NCBI GenBank assembly: GCA_936943465.1
Contig: CAKZJN010000443.1
Span: 1-6,659 of the forward strand
DNA: 6,659 nt
Source of the DNA: an uncultured Rhodoferax sp.
GTDB taxonomy: Bacteria; Pseudomonadota; Gammaproteobacteria; Burkholderiales; Burkholderiaceae_C
Direction of reading: 5' to 3'
Part shown: one piece after another, positions 1-6,563 of the stretch
Position numbering within the stretch: the first letter of the stretch is position 1
Layout of the letters: every line of letters starts with the position of its first letter
Notes under the pieces: generated by a model
The model's input: only the letters and a program-made list of their open reading frames with translations
Databases searched by the model: none
Told to the model about the DNA's origin: nothing
Position numbers and translations under genes: made by a program

Positions 1-432
1 ATTGCCGAGCCGGACCTGGCGTTTTACCTGCGCGACCTCGAGATGGCGCAGCGCAGCCATTTGCAATACTTGGGCATCACCAACGTGTTCAAGCTGGCCC
101 AGCCCGAGTTCGCAGACCGGGTGGTGCGCGCCCTGTATTCCAGGGTGCATGCCATCAACGAGGTGGCTTTGGGCGAGGTGGAGTTGTGGAGCAAGTCGGC
201 CGCCGCCCAATTGGACGCGCAGTTGCGGGAGCGTCGTCGGGCCTTTGCCCGTCGCATGGACGCGATGGACCGCATTCAGCAGGCTGCGGGCGGGCTGGAC
301 GAACGCATCAACGAAATCGCGCAGCAAGAACAGTCGATTGCCCAACTGGAAGCCAAGTTGACCGAACTGACTACGCACTTGCTTGAAATTCCTGAAGCAA
401 CAACGCCGGAAGTGGATCTGGAGATCGCCTGA
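1..432 (+). CDS. C-terminal part of a probable dynamin-family GTPase (5' end outside the window)
   Basis: The reading frame is open from base 1 and closes at TGA 430-432, giving 143 residues without an N-terminus; the first visible ATG (43) is internal. The segment is alpha-helical in character. An early stretch (FYLRDLEMAQRSHLQYLG, about residues 8-25) leads into a helix with ELWSKSAAAQLDAQLRERRR (about residues 61-80), then a heptad-like, Glu/Gln/Leu-rich coiled coil near the end (ERINEIAQQEQSIAQLEAKL, about residues 101-120). This matches my memory of the C-terminal assembly region of dynamin-family proteins encoded beside mutY in Comamonadaceae. The GTPase motifs (G1-G4) would lie upstream and cannot be checked here, so the family call is inference. 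Bacterial dynamin-like proteins bind and remodel membranes using GTP. mutY starts two bases after the stop, which suggests co-transcription. An unrelated coiled-coil protein remains possible. Confidence 0.6.
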   Translation: MAEPDLAFYLRDLEMAQRSHLQYLGITNVFKLAQPEFADRVVRALYSRVHAINEVALGEVELWSKSAAAQLDAQLRERRRAFARRMDAMDRIQQAAGGLDERINEIAQQEQSIAQLEAKLTELTTHLLEIPEATTPEVDLEIA

Positions 433-434
433 AC

Positions 435-1490
435 GTGGGAGCTTCTGACGCAGACTTTGCCACCCGGGTGGTGCGGTGGCAGAGCCGCCATGGCCGCAAC
501 GATTTACCGTGGCAAACCCTGCGTGATCCGTATCGGGTGTGGCTGTCTGAAATCATGCTGCAACAGACGCAAGTGGTCACGGTCAAGGCCTATTTCACAC
601 GCTTTGTCGAACGGTTCCCTGATGTGGCCTCGCTCGCAGCGGCGAGTCTGGATGATGTGCTGGGGCTGTGGAGCGGGCTGGGCTATTACAGTCGTGCGCG
701 CAACCTGCACCGTTGTGCCCAGGCGTTAGTGCTCCACCATGGCGGCGCATTTCCGCGGGATGCACAAACGCTGACCACGTTGCCGGGCATCGGGCGTTCG
801 ACGGCTGCAGCCATTGCCTCGCTGTGCTTTTCCGAACGGGTGGCGATTTTGGATGCCAACGTAAAGCGCGTGGTAAGCCGCGTCACCGGCTTTGACGCCG
901 ATGTGGCGGTGGCCGCCAATGCCCGTGCCTTATGGGATGCGGCCACCGGTTTGCTGCCCGCTGAAAAGCGGGCGGTGCAGGACATGGCGCGCTACACGCA
1001 GGGCATGATGGACCTGGGCGCGTTGGTATGCACCCCCAAAAAACCGGGTTGTAGTGAATGTCCGGTGCAACTGGATTGCCGCGCCGCGATTGCCGGTGAC
1101 CCTGAGCGCTACCCGGTGCGAAGCCGCAAGTTGCGCCGCAGCAGCCAATCGATTTGGTTGCTTTGGGTCGAAACCGAGTGGGGTGACGTGTGGCTGGGTC
1201 GGCGACCGACCCCTGGAGTTTGGGCGGGCCTGTATTGCCTTCCCTTGTTTGAATCCGAGCAGGCTTTGCTGGACGCCGTGCCCGCCTACGCAAGGGCGCA
1301 GGTTCAAGTGGCTCCTGCATTTCTGCATGTGCTCACCCACAAAGACTTGCACCTGCACGTGGGACGGGTGCGATTGCCTGCCGGGGCGATGCGGGAAGAT
1401 GCGTCTGGCGAAGGGCGCTGGGTTAGCTCAGGGGATTGGCCGGCCTTGGGTCTCCCGGCACCGGTTCGAAAAATTCTGGAACGCGGATAG
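435..1490 (+). CDS. mutY: A/G-specific adenine DNA glycosylase MutY
   Basis: MutY removes adenine mispaired with 8-oxoguanine and so prevents G:C to T:A transversions after oxidative damage. The 351-residue product has the full family layout. The N-terminal glycosylase domain carries LSEIMLQQTQV, with Glu39 matching the catalytic Glu37 of E. coli MutY. A helix-hairpin-helix follows (LPGIGRSTAAAI, residues 116-127), then ILDANVKR with Asp140 as the conserved catalytic aspartate. A [4Fe-4S] cluster site is visible as C199-X6-C206-X2-C209-X5-C215. The C-terminal NUDIX-like domain, which senses 8-oxoG, is marked by WAGLYCLPLFES and HVLTHKDLHLH, the latter in the place of the FSH loop. The length equals the usual 350 or so. 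The start is GTG at 435, with GGAG at 420-423 eleven bases upstream inside the preceding gene; no ATG lies before the conserved region. The TAG stop lies inside a hairpin at the convergent junction with rapZ. Identification is secure. Confidence 0.97.
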   Translation: MGASDADFATRVVRWQSRHGRNDLPWQTLRDPYRVWLSEIMLQQTQVVTVKAYFTRFVERFPDVASLAAASLDDVLGLWSGLGYYSRARNLHRCAQALVLHHGGAFPRDAQTLTTLPGIGRSTAAAIASLCFSERVAILDANVKRVVSRVTGFDADVAVAANARALWDAATGLLPAEKRAVQDMARYTQGMMDLGALVCTPKKPGCSECPVQLDCRAAIAGDPERYPVRSRKLRRSSQSIWLLWVETEWGDVWLGRRPTPGVWAGLYCLPLFESEQALLDAVPAYARAQVQVAPAFLHVLTHKDLHLHVGRVRLPAGAMREDASGEGRWVSSGDWPALGLPAPVRKILERG

Positions 1491-1517
1491 CCGGGGGCCA
1501 AGCCGCCGCTAATCCGC
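1483..1517. terminator. GC-rich hairpin at the mutY/rapZ convergent junction, possible bidirectional terminator
   Basis: GCGGATAGC (1483-1491) pairs with GCT-A-ATCCGC (1508-1517) as nine base pairs with one bulged A. The loop can pair further (GG 1493-1494 with CC 1506-1507, GG 1496-1497 with CC 1503-1504). The structure overlaps the mutY stop codon and lies just beyond the rapZ stop, so it is at the 3' end of both transcripts. Neither strand has a T tract after the stem, so it is not a canonical Rho-independent terminator. It may act as a 3'-end stabilising hairpin or a weak terminator. Confidence 0.35.
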
Positions 1518-1522
1518 AGAAA

Positions 1523-2443
1523 TCAGCCCGCGTTGCGCGCGTCCATTTCGCGGTGCCGGGTCAGGGTCGCCCACTGGCCAGCAAAGCGTTGGGCGAGTTG
1601 CTCGACCAGGTAAACCGAGCGGTGTTGGCCCCCGGTACAGCCAATGGCGACGGTCACATAGCTGCGGTTGTCGCGCGCCAACTCCGGTAACCAGCCCTTC
1701 AGAAAACTGCTGATTTGTTGCAGCATGCGCTTCACGTCGGGCTGTTCTTCCAGGTATTCGATGACTGGCTGATCGCGTCCGGTCAGTGCCCTGAGCGCCG
1801 GCGCGTAGTGCGGGTTGGGCAGCATGCGGACATCAAACATGAAATCCGCGTCGGTCGGGGTGCCGCGCTTGAAGGCAAACGACTCGAAAACCAGGGTGAG
1901 CTGGGTGCTCCGCGCGGTCACTAACGATTTGACGTAACCCTGCAATTGCGCGGGGCGGATTTGGCTGGAATCGATGACGTGGGCCTGTTCGCGCAGATCG
2001 GCCAACAGCGTGCGCTCCAGCTCAATCGCATCGGTCAGGGCACGCCGCTCATCGCGGTCCACCGGATCAAAAACGTCGGTGCGGGTGCCCAGTTGCGATA
2101 GCGGGTGCCGGCGTCGGGTTTCGGAATAGCGGCGTACCAGCGTGTCGGTGGTCGAGTCCAGGAACAGAGGCTTCACGGTCACGCCACGGGCACGCAAGAC
2201 ATCGAGTTGTTGGGGCACCTGCGGCAAGGAGGTGGCGCTGCGCACATCCATGGCAATCGCCAGGTGGGTGGCGCGGTGCTTCATCTCCAGTTCGACAAAG
2301 GGCAGCAGCAACTCCGGGGGCAGGTTGTCCACGCAATAAAAGCCGGAGTCTTCCAGTGCATGGAGCGCCACCGACTTGCCGGAGCCCGACATGCCGGTGA
2401 TCAGCACGATCTCCATTTCGGTGTCTTTGAGAGTGGCGGTCAC
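1523..2443 (-). CDS. rapZ: RNase adapter / nucleotide-binding protein RapZ (YvcJ/YhbJ family)
   Basis: RapZ is a P-loop protein. In E. coli it binds the small RNAs GlmY and GlmZ, presents GlmZ to RNase E, and thereby sets glucosamine-6-phosphate synthase levels; in other bacteria its role is less clear. Seen here are Walker A GMSGSGKS (residues 17-24), then [18 protein letters not shown], a FLDS...[13 protein letters not shown] stretch, [26 protein letters not shown], and the signature [17 protein letters not shown] near the C-terminus. The length is 306 residues against 284 in E. coli, partly because about 14 extra residues follow HPLS. The chosen start is GTG at 2443, three bases after the recN stop, which favours translational coupling. 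An ATG at 2416 (protein starting MEIVLITG) fits homologue N-termini better. Neither has a good Shine-Dalgarno. It is the last gene of the nadK-recN-rapZ run. The family is certain; the start is not. Confidence 0.95.
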   Translation of the reverse strand: MTATLKDTEMEIVLITGMSGSGKSVALHALEDSGFYCVDNLPPELLLPFVELEMKHRATHLAIAMDVRSATSLPQVPQQLDVLRARGVTVKPLFLDSTTDTLVRRYSETRRRHPLSQLGTRTDVFDPVDRDERRALTDAIELERTLLADLREQAHVIDSSQIRPAQLQGYVKSLVTARSTQLTLVFESFAFKRGTPTDADFMFDVRMLPNPHYAPALRALTGRDQPVIEYLEEQPDVKRMLQQISSFLKGWLPELARDNRSYVTVAIGCTGGQHRSVYLVEQLAQRFAGQWATLTRHREMDARNAG

Positions 2444-2446
2444 GTC

Positions 2447-4096
2447 TTAAGTCCCGGATTGAAGCATTTCTTTGGCGTGGGCTAGCGTGGTGCTGGAGAG
2501 CTTTTCGCCGCCCAGCATGCGGGCAATTTCGCCCACCCGCTGCTCGCCTTGAATACCTTGGACGGTGCTGAGCGTGGATTGCCCCTGCAATTGTTTGGAC
2601 ACCAGCAAATGGTGATCGGCGCAGGCCGCCACCTGGGGCAAGTGGGTCACGGCCAGCACCTGACGGTCCACACCCAGTTGCCGCATCAGTCGCCCCACCG
2701 TTTCGGCAACCGCACCGCCCACGCCGGAATCAACTTCGTCAAAAATCAGCGTCTGCGCGCCACCCAATTGGCTGGTGGTGACCGCGATGGCCAGCGCCAT
2801 ACGTGAAAGTTCTCCGCCCGAGGCCACCTTGCTGACCGGCCGGGGTGTGCTGCCAGCATGGCCTGCCACCAAGAACTGAACGTCTTCCAGGCCACTTTGT
2901 TGGGCTTGGGCAAACGGCTCCAAGGCCACCGCAAATTGCCCGCCTTGCATGCCCAGGCCTTGCATGGCCTGCGTGATGCTTTTGGCTAGGCGAGGTGCGG
3001 CTTGCGTGCGCTGGGTCGAAAGTGCTTTGGCTTCCTGCAGGAAGGACGCGCCCGCTTTGCGTTCCGCGCTCTGCAGGGCCTGCAAATCGGTCGCGGCATC
3101 CAGTTGGGCCAACTCCGAGCGCCAGCCACTTAGCAGTTCGGGCAGTTCTTCGGGTGTGCGCTTGTAGCGACGTGCCATGGAAATCCACAGCGTCATGCGT
3201 GCGTCCAGTTCGGCCAGTCGCTCCGGGTCCAGCTCCGTGCGCCTTGCGTAGGTCCGCAACGTGTGGGCCGCATCTTCGGCCTGCGCAACACAACTGGTCA
3301 GGGCGGCGATGGGGTCGGCAAACACGGGCTCCAAGTGCGCCTGGTTTTGCAGCAGGCTCAGGGCGGCGTGCAGGCTGCGCAGCGCATTGTCGTCGCCGTC
3401 TTCCAGGAGCTCGGCCACCCCCTGGGCGGCGTCCAGCAGCGCCTGACCGTGGGCCAGTCGGTTGTGGTCGGCGTTGAGGGTGGGCCATTCATCGGGCAGG
3501 GGATTGAGCTTTTCCAGCTCGCTAATCTGCCAGGTCAGGCGTTCGCGCTCCCGTTGCAGGGAGTCTTGTGCCTGCATCGCCTTTTCCAATGCGGCTTGTG
3601 CAGTCCGCCATGCGCCCCAGAGGTGCGAAAGGGTCGTGGTGCTGATTTGTGCATAGGCATCGAGCAGGCCGCGCACCGCCTCTGGCCGGGTCAGGCTTTG
3701 CCAGGCGTGCTGGCCATGGATGTCAATCAGTTGCTCGCCTATGGCGCGCAATTGCTGCGCCGTGGCGGGGCTGCCGTTGACCCAGGCGCGACTCTTGCCC
3801 TGGGTGTCCACGGTGCGGCGCAGCAGCAGGGTGCCTTCGACATCGAAACCAGCTTCCTCAAGCAGGGCCTGCAGTGCGGGCGCGTTATCGAACTCGGCGC
3901 TCACATCGGTGCGCGCCGCACCTTCGCGGATCAGGCCGCTGTCGGCGCGGGCACCGGTAACCAGTTGCAGGGCATCGACCAGGATGGATTTGCCGGCACC
4001 GGTCTCGCCGGTCAGCACGGTAAAGCCATGTTCCAGATCCAATTCCAGTTCACTGACGATGACAAAGTCCCGCAGAACAATGCGCTTCAGAGCCAT
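2447..4096 (-). CDS. recN: DNA double-strand-break repair protein RecN
   Basis: RecN is an SMC-like ATPase that acts early in recombinational repair of double-strand breaks, holding DNA ends or sister chromosomes together. The 549-residue product is the normal size (E. coli 553). The N-terminal half-ATPase has MALKRIVLRDFVIVSELEL, Walker A GETGAGKS (residues 30-37) and a Q-loop-type IDIHGQH (124-130). The middle is a long helical arm rich in Leu, Gln and Glu, with the coiled coil broken around residues 200-330. The C-terminal half-ATPase has the ABC signature VASGGELSR (424-432), Walker B TLIFDEVDSGVGG (449-461) and AVTHLPQVAA (about 482-491). The start is ATG at 4096, preceded by AAGGGG eleven bases upstream, inside the end of nadK; the nadK stop is three bases away. 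Its TAA stop is three bases before the rapZ GTG. In E. coli recN is SOS-induced, but I see no LexA box immediately upstream here, and it probably depends on the nadK promoter. Confidence 0.97.
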   Translation of the reverse strand: MALKRIVLRDFVIVSELELDLEHGFTVLTGETGAGKSILVDALQLVTGARADSGLIREGAARTDVSAEFDNAPALQALLEEAGFDVEGTLLLRRTVDTQGKSRAWVNGSPATAQQLRAIGEQLIDIHGQHAWQSLTRPEAVRGLLDAYAQISTTTLSHLWGAWRTAQAALEKAMQAQDSLQRERERLTWQISELEKLNPLPDEWPTLNADHNRLAHGQALLDAAQGVAELLEDGDDNALRSLHAALSLLQNQAHLEPVFADPIAALTSCVAQAEDAAHTLRTYARRTELDPERLAELDARMTLWISMARRYKRTPEELPELLSGWRSELAQLDAATDLQALQSAERKAGASFLQEAKALSTQRTQAAPRLAKSITQAMQGLGMQGGQFAVALEPFAQAQQSGLEDVQFLVAGHAGSTPRPVSKVASGGELSRMALAIAVTTSQLGGAQTLIFDEVDSGVGGAVAETVGRLMRQLGVDRQVLAVTHLPQVAACADHHLLVSKQLQGQSTLSTVQGIQGEQRVGEIARMLGGEKLSSTTLAHAKEMLQSGT

Positions 4097-4099
4097 GAC

Positions 4100-5002
4100 T
4101 CAAACCACCCCTTCATTCCAGTGCATTTTTTGTCGCAAGGTATCAAAGTAAGACCAGCCTTTGGGGTGCAGGAAGGTCACCTTGTGCTGGGACCGCGTCA
4201 CCACGATGCGATCTCCATGCATCAAAGATGCCAGGCTCTGCGTGTCAAAGCTGGCGCTGGCATCCCGGCCAGCCACAATTTCCACGGCAATTTCGCCGGC
4301 ACTCGTCAACACAATCGGGCGGTTGGACAGGGTGTGCGGCGCGATGGGCACAATCACCCAGCCGTCAATCGCCGGGTGCAGCAGCGGGCCGCCGGCTGAA
4401 AGCGAGTACGCGGTGGAGCCGGTTGGCGAGGCAATGATCAGCCCGTCCGCCCGCTGATTGGCCACAAACCGGCCATCAATTTCTACCCGCAACTCCACCA
4501 TGCCGGAACTGGCACCCCGGTTGACCACGACGTCGTTCATGGCCAGGGCGCTGAAAACGCAGTCGCCATCACGCATGACCCGGCCTTGAATCAGGCTGCG
4601 CTGGTCTTCCTCGTAGGAACCCCTCAACATCAGACCCAAGACGGATTTGTACTGCTCGAACGGGATGTCGGTAATAAAGCCCAGGCGACCCTGGTTAATG
4701 CCAATGAGCGGCACCTTGTGCGGTGCAAGTTGGCGGCAAACACTCAGCATGGTGCCGTCGCCGCCTACCACCAGGCACAAATCACATTGTTTGCCAATCT
4801 CGTCCAGGGTAAGGGTGGCATAGGCGGACATGCCCATATTGGAGGCGGTGTCGGCCTCCAGGGTGACGTCACATCCCAAGTCGAGAATGCAGTTTGCAAT
4901 GTCCTCCAGCGCCTGACGCGAGTGCGCGCCAGCCGGCCCCGAAATGGTGCTTTGGTATTTGCCCACCAGGGCAACGTGATGAAATTTGGACTGCGACTTC
5001 AT
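4100..5002 (-). CDS. nadK: NAD kinase (ATP-NAD kinase)
   Basis: NAD kinase phosphorylates NAD to NADP in the cytoplasm, the only de novo route to NADP, and so supplies reducing power for biosynthesis and oxidative defence. The product has the diagnostic GGDGTML motif (about residues 80-86 from this start, Asp being catalytic). It also has the NE/D-type segment [16 protein letters not shown], the conserved region [20 protein letters not shown], and [14 protein letters not shown]. The length is about 300 residues, normal for the family (E. coli 292). I chose ATG 5002 ([17 protein letters not shown]); a TTG at 5008 would add two residues. An in-frame stop at 5020-5018 excludes anything longer. 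No Shine-Dalgarno precedes either start, while a TCTAAT -10-like hexamer lies six bases before the ATG, so the mRNA may be leaderless. It is the first gene of the nadK-recN-rapZ run and is divergent from hrcA. Confidence 0.96.
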   Translation of the reverse strand: MKSQSKFHHVALVGKYQSTISGPAGAHSRQALEDIANCILDLGCDVTLEADTASNMGMSAYATLTLDEIGKQCDLCLVVGGDGTMLSVCRQLAPHKVPLIGINQGRLGFITDIPFEQYKSVLGLMLRGSYEEDQRSLIQGRVMRDGDCVFSALAMNDVVVNRGASSGMVELRVEIDGRFVANQRADGLIIASPTGSTAYSLSAGGPLLHPAIDGWVIVPIAPHTLSNRPIVLTSAGEIAVEIVAGRDASASFDTQSLASLMHGDRIVVTRSQHKVTFLHPKGWSYFDTLRQKMHWNEGVV

Positions 5003-5030
5003 TCTCAAATTAGAGCACTAAAATGTTTCA
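5003..5030. promoter_or_regulatory. Divergent nadK/hrcA promoter region with two symmetric -10-like hexamers
   Basis: Only 28 bp separate the two ATG codons. On the plus strand TAAAAT (5019-5024) ends six bases before the hrcA ATG at 5031. On the minus strand TCTAAT (5014 to 5009) ends six bases before the nadK ATG at 5002. Either would place transcription initiation at or next to the A of the start codon. Any -35 elements must lie inside the opposite coding sequence and are poor (ACTTCA at 4996-5001 for hrcA; nothing convincing for nadK). No Shine-Dalgarno is present on either strand. The promoter call is inference from position and hexamer similarity. Confidence 0.45.
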
Positions 5031-5036
5031 ATGCTC
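5013..5036. promoter_or_regulatory. Degenerate CIRCE-like inverted repeat, possible HrcA operator
   Basis: GAGCACT (5013-5019) and AATGCTC (5030-5036) form an inverted repeat with one mismatch and a 10-bp spacer, spanning the hrcA start codon. The CIRCE operator bound by HrcA is TTAGCACTC-N9-GAGTGCTAA; the shared core is AGCACT / AGTGCT with nearly the same spacing. A shorter imperfect palindrome, TTAGAGCACTAA (5010-5021), overlaps it. HrcA commonly represses its own gene, so the position fits, but the match to consensus is weak. Confidence 0.25.
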
Positions 5037-6035
5037 GATGAACGATCCAAGTTGTTGCTGAAAGCGCTGGTGGAGCGTTACATAGCCGATGGTCAGCCGG
5101 TAGGTAGCCGGACTCTTTCAAAAGCATCCGGACTTGAACTGTCGCCAGCGACCATTCGCAACGTGATGTCTGACCTGGAAGAGTTGGGGTTAATTGTCAG
5201 CCCCCACACTTCGGCCGGTCGCATCCCCACGGCCCGTGGCTACCGGCTGTTTGTGGACACCATGCTTACGGTGCAGCCGTCGCAGTATTCGTCCCATAGC
5301 CTGGCTCCGGACCAGCCGCAAAAAGTGATTTCTAACGCGGCCAATCTGCTGTCGAACTTGTCGCAATTTGTGGGCGTGGTCATTGCGCCGCGTCGTTCCT
5401 CCACCTTCCGGCACATCGAGTTCTTACGTCTCTCTGAAAAACGCCTGCTGGTGATCATCGTGTCACCCGACGGTGACGTGCAAAACCGCGTGATTTACAC
5501 CGAGGTCGATTACACGCAGTCGCAACTGGTGGAGGCCGCCAACTTCCTGAACAGTCACTATGTTGGTCTTGATATTGATCAAGTTCGCGGCCGCTTGCAG
5601 GGTGAGGTCGAGAGTCTGCGCTCGGAGATCGCGAGTTTGATGCAGGCCGCTGTCAACGTGAGTTCAGAGGCGCTGAACGACACCCAGGACGAGGTGATCA
5701 TTGCGGGTGAGCGCAATTTGCTGTCGGTTTCCGACTTTTCCAGCGACATGAGTCACTTGCGGCGCGCGTTTGAATTGTTCGAACAAAAGGCCCAACTCAT
5801 GCGCCTGCTTGACATTGCCGGGCAGGCCGAAGGGGTGCGTATTTATATTGGCGGGGAGAGCCAAGTGGTGCCATTTGAAGAGCTTTCCATCGTCAGTAGC
5901 CCGTATGAGGTGGATGGAAAAGTGGTGGGCACCTTGGGCGTGATTGGCCCGACGCGCATGGCCTATGACCGGATGATTCAAATTGTGGACATCACGTCCA
6001 AACTGGTCAGCAACGCCCTGAGTCACCATAAGTAA
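5031..6035 (+). CDS. hrcA: Heat-inducible transcription repressor HrcA
   Basis: HrcA represses class I heat-shock genes (groESL, dnaK operons and often itself) by binding CIRCE operators; GroEL helps it fold, so unfolded protein relieves repression. The 334-residue product is normal in length. The N-terminal winged-helix domain is clear: [55 protein letters not shown] (residues 38-55), then the wing [20 protein letters not shown] (57-76). The rest is the GAF-like and dimerisation region, with the conserved late segment [15 protein letters not shown] and a C-terminal IYIGGES...[27 protein letters not shown] block. The ATG at 5031 is fixed by an in-frame TAA at 5019-5021 and by the conserved first residues. 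No Shine-Dalgarno is visible. The gene is divergent from nadK and converges on the small gene at 6066-6338; grpE, dnaK and groE are not in the window. Confidence 0.97.
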   Translation: MLDERSKLLLKALVERYIADGQPVGSRTLSKASGLELSPATIRNVMSDLEELGLIVSPHTSAGRIPTARGYRLFVDTMLTVQPSQYSSHSLAPDQPQKVISNAANLLSNLSQFVGVVIAPRRSSTFRHIEFLRLSEKRLLVIIVSPDGDVQNRVIYTEVDYTQSQLVEAANFLNSHYVGLDIDQVRGRLQGEVESLRSEIASLMQAAVNVSSEALNDTQDEVIIAGERNLLSVSDFSSDMSHLRRAFELFEQKAQLMRLLDIAGQAEGVRIYIGGESQVVPFEELSIVSSPYEVDGKVVGTLGVIGPTRMAYDRMIQIVDITSKLVSNALSHHK

Positions 6036-6046
6036 GGTGACGCTTT

Positions 6047-6062
6047 GCCCAGATGGGTGGGC
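6047..6062. other. Short hairpin between the convergent genes hrcA and the 90-aa gene
   Basis: GCCCA (6047-6051) pairs with TGGGC (6058-6062) around a six-base loop. It lies in the 30-bp gap between the hrcA stop and the stop of the small minus-strand gene. Neither strand has a T tract after it, so intrinsic termination is doubtful. It may simply mark the shared 3' ends. Confidence 0.3.
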
Positions 6063-6065
6063 GCC

Positions 6066-6338
6066 TTAAGTCAGCGCAATGTCCTTCAGGCCAAATTCGT
6101 TCAGACCTTCGCGCAATTCCTCAATGGAGACGATGTAGCGTTTGGAGACGATGGTGATCTCCTCGCTGGAGTTCGCCTGTTCCAGCGGGATAAAGCCCCG
6201 TGGGTCATTCAACAAGTCCTGCAGGCGATGGTTGTCAGGCAGGTGGATGTAACCGCGGTACCGAGACCCGTCGTGCATCAGTACCGACACCAAAATGGCA
6301 CGCGTATCTTTGCGCTGATTGTTGATTGGTTGGTTCAC
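6066..6338 (-). CDS. Uncharacterised 90-residue protein
   Basis: I cannot assign a function. The start is GTG at 6338, strongly supported by AGGGGA (6351 to 6346) seven bases upstream, the best ribosome-binding site in the window. The protein has a short polar N-terminus (MNQPINNQRKDTRA). A likely beta-rich core follows (ILVSVLMHDGSRYRGYIHLPDNHRLQDLLND, then GFIPLEQA), and then EEITIVSKRYIVSIEELRE and a short helical tail. No cysteines, signal peptide or membrane segment are seen, so it is probably cytoplasmic. The pattern of a hydrophobic strand, a Gly-turn, G-Y-I-x-L-P, R-L-x-D-L-L-N, then F-I-P-L and a closing strand is reminiscent of small DUF-type beta domains (I am reminded of DUF6812) that occur alone or in signalling proteins; that resemblance is from memory. 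It converges on hrcA. A TAAAAT -10-like hexamer (6391 to 6386) and a five-base-pair hairpin (6357-6371) precede it. Confidence 0.8.
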   Translation of the reverse strand: MNQPINNQRKDTRAILVSVLMHDGSRYRGYIHLPDNHRLQDLLNDPRGFIPLEQANSSEEITIVSKRYIVSIEELREGLNEFGLKDIALT

Positions 6339-6356
6339 GGATAAGTCCCCTAGCTC

Positions 6357-6371
6357 GGCACGGGCAGTGCC
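6357..6371 (-). promoter_or_regulatory. Leader hairpin upstream of the 90-aa gene
   Basis: GGCAC and GTGCC form a perfect five-base-pair stem with a five-base loop, five bases upstream of the AGGGGA ribosome-binding site (6351-6346). Transcription from the TAAAAT hexamer at 6391-6386 would start near 6379 and include it. A role in translation or mRNA stability is inference. Confidence 0.3.
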
Positions 6372-6563
6372 AGATGATCTTCCGAATTTTACTCAGGTTA
6401 CAGGGGGCTGGAAGTGAAGTTGGGTACGGCCGTTCCTCTGGCTCAAGACCCGTACCGATGTTGCCCGTCATCGCGACCTCGTGACAGATTGGTGTCGAGG
6501 CGCGGCGGCAGTGCTGCTCCAACAGGGCTAAGCCCCGCCTTCCGGCCTAGCTAGATCCACCAT

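Noticed and set aside
1054..1512. Second open frame inside mutY on the plus strand, considered as a frameshift of the C-terminal domain
   Set aside because: The main mutY frame is intact to its normal end with all C-terminal motifs, so no frameshift is needed.
2739..3488. Open frame of about 250 codons on the minus strand, shifted relative to recN
   Set aside because: It lies wholly within recN in another frame, and its Arg/Gly/Pro-rich translation is typical of a shadow frame.
3263..4399. Long open frame (378 codons) on the plus strand, antisense to recN and nadK
   Set aside because: It runs across two certain genes and their junction, its translation is low in recognisable motifs, and it is explained by high-G+C codon bias leaving an open opposite frame.
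5026..5031. TTGAAA on the minus strand as a -35 box for nadK
   Set aside because: It is only 11 bp from the TCTAAT hexamer, too close for a sigma-70 promoter, and no other -10 lies at 16-18 bp.
6045..6344. Plus-strand open frame antisense to the 90-aa gene
   Set aside because: It lies opposite the 90-aa gene, which has the much stronger ribosome-binding site; no separate support was seen.
6235..6522. Minus-strand open frame overlapping the start of the 90-aa gene and the spacer
   Set aside because: It has a poorer start context than the 90-aa gene, overlaps it out of frame, and its sequence has no coherent hydrophobic pattern.
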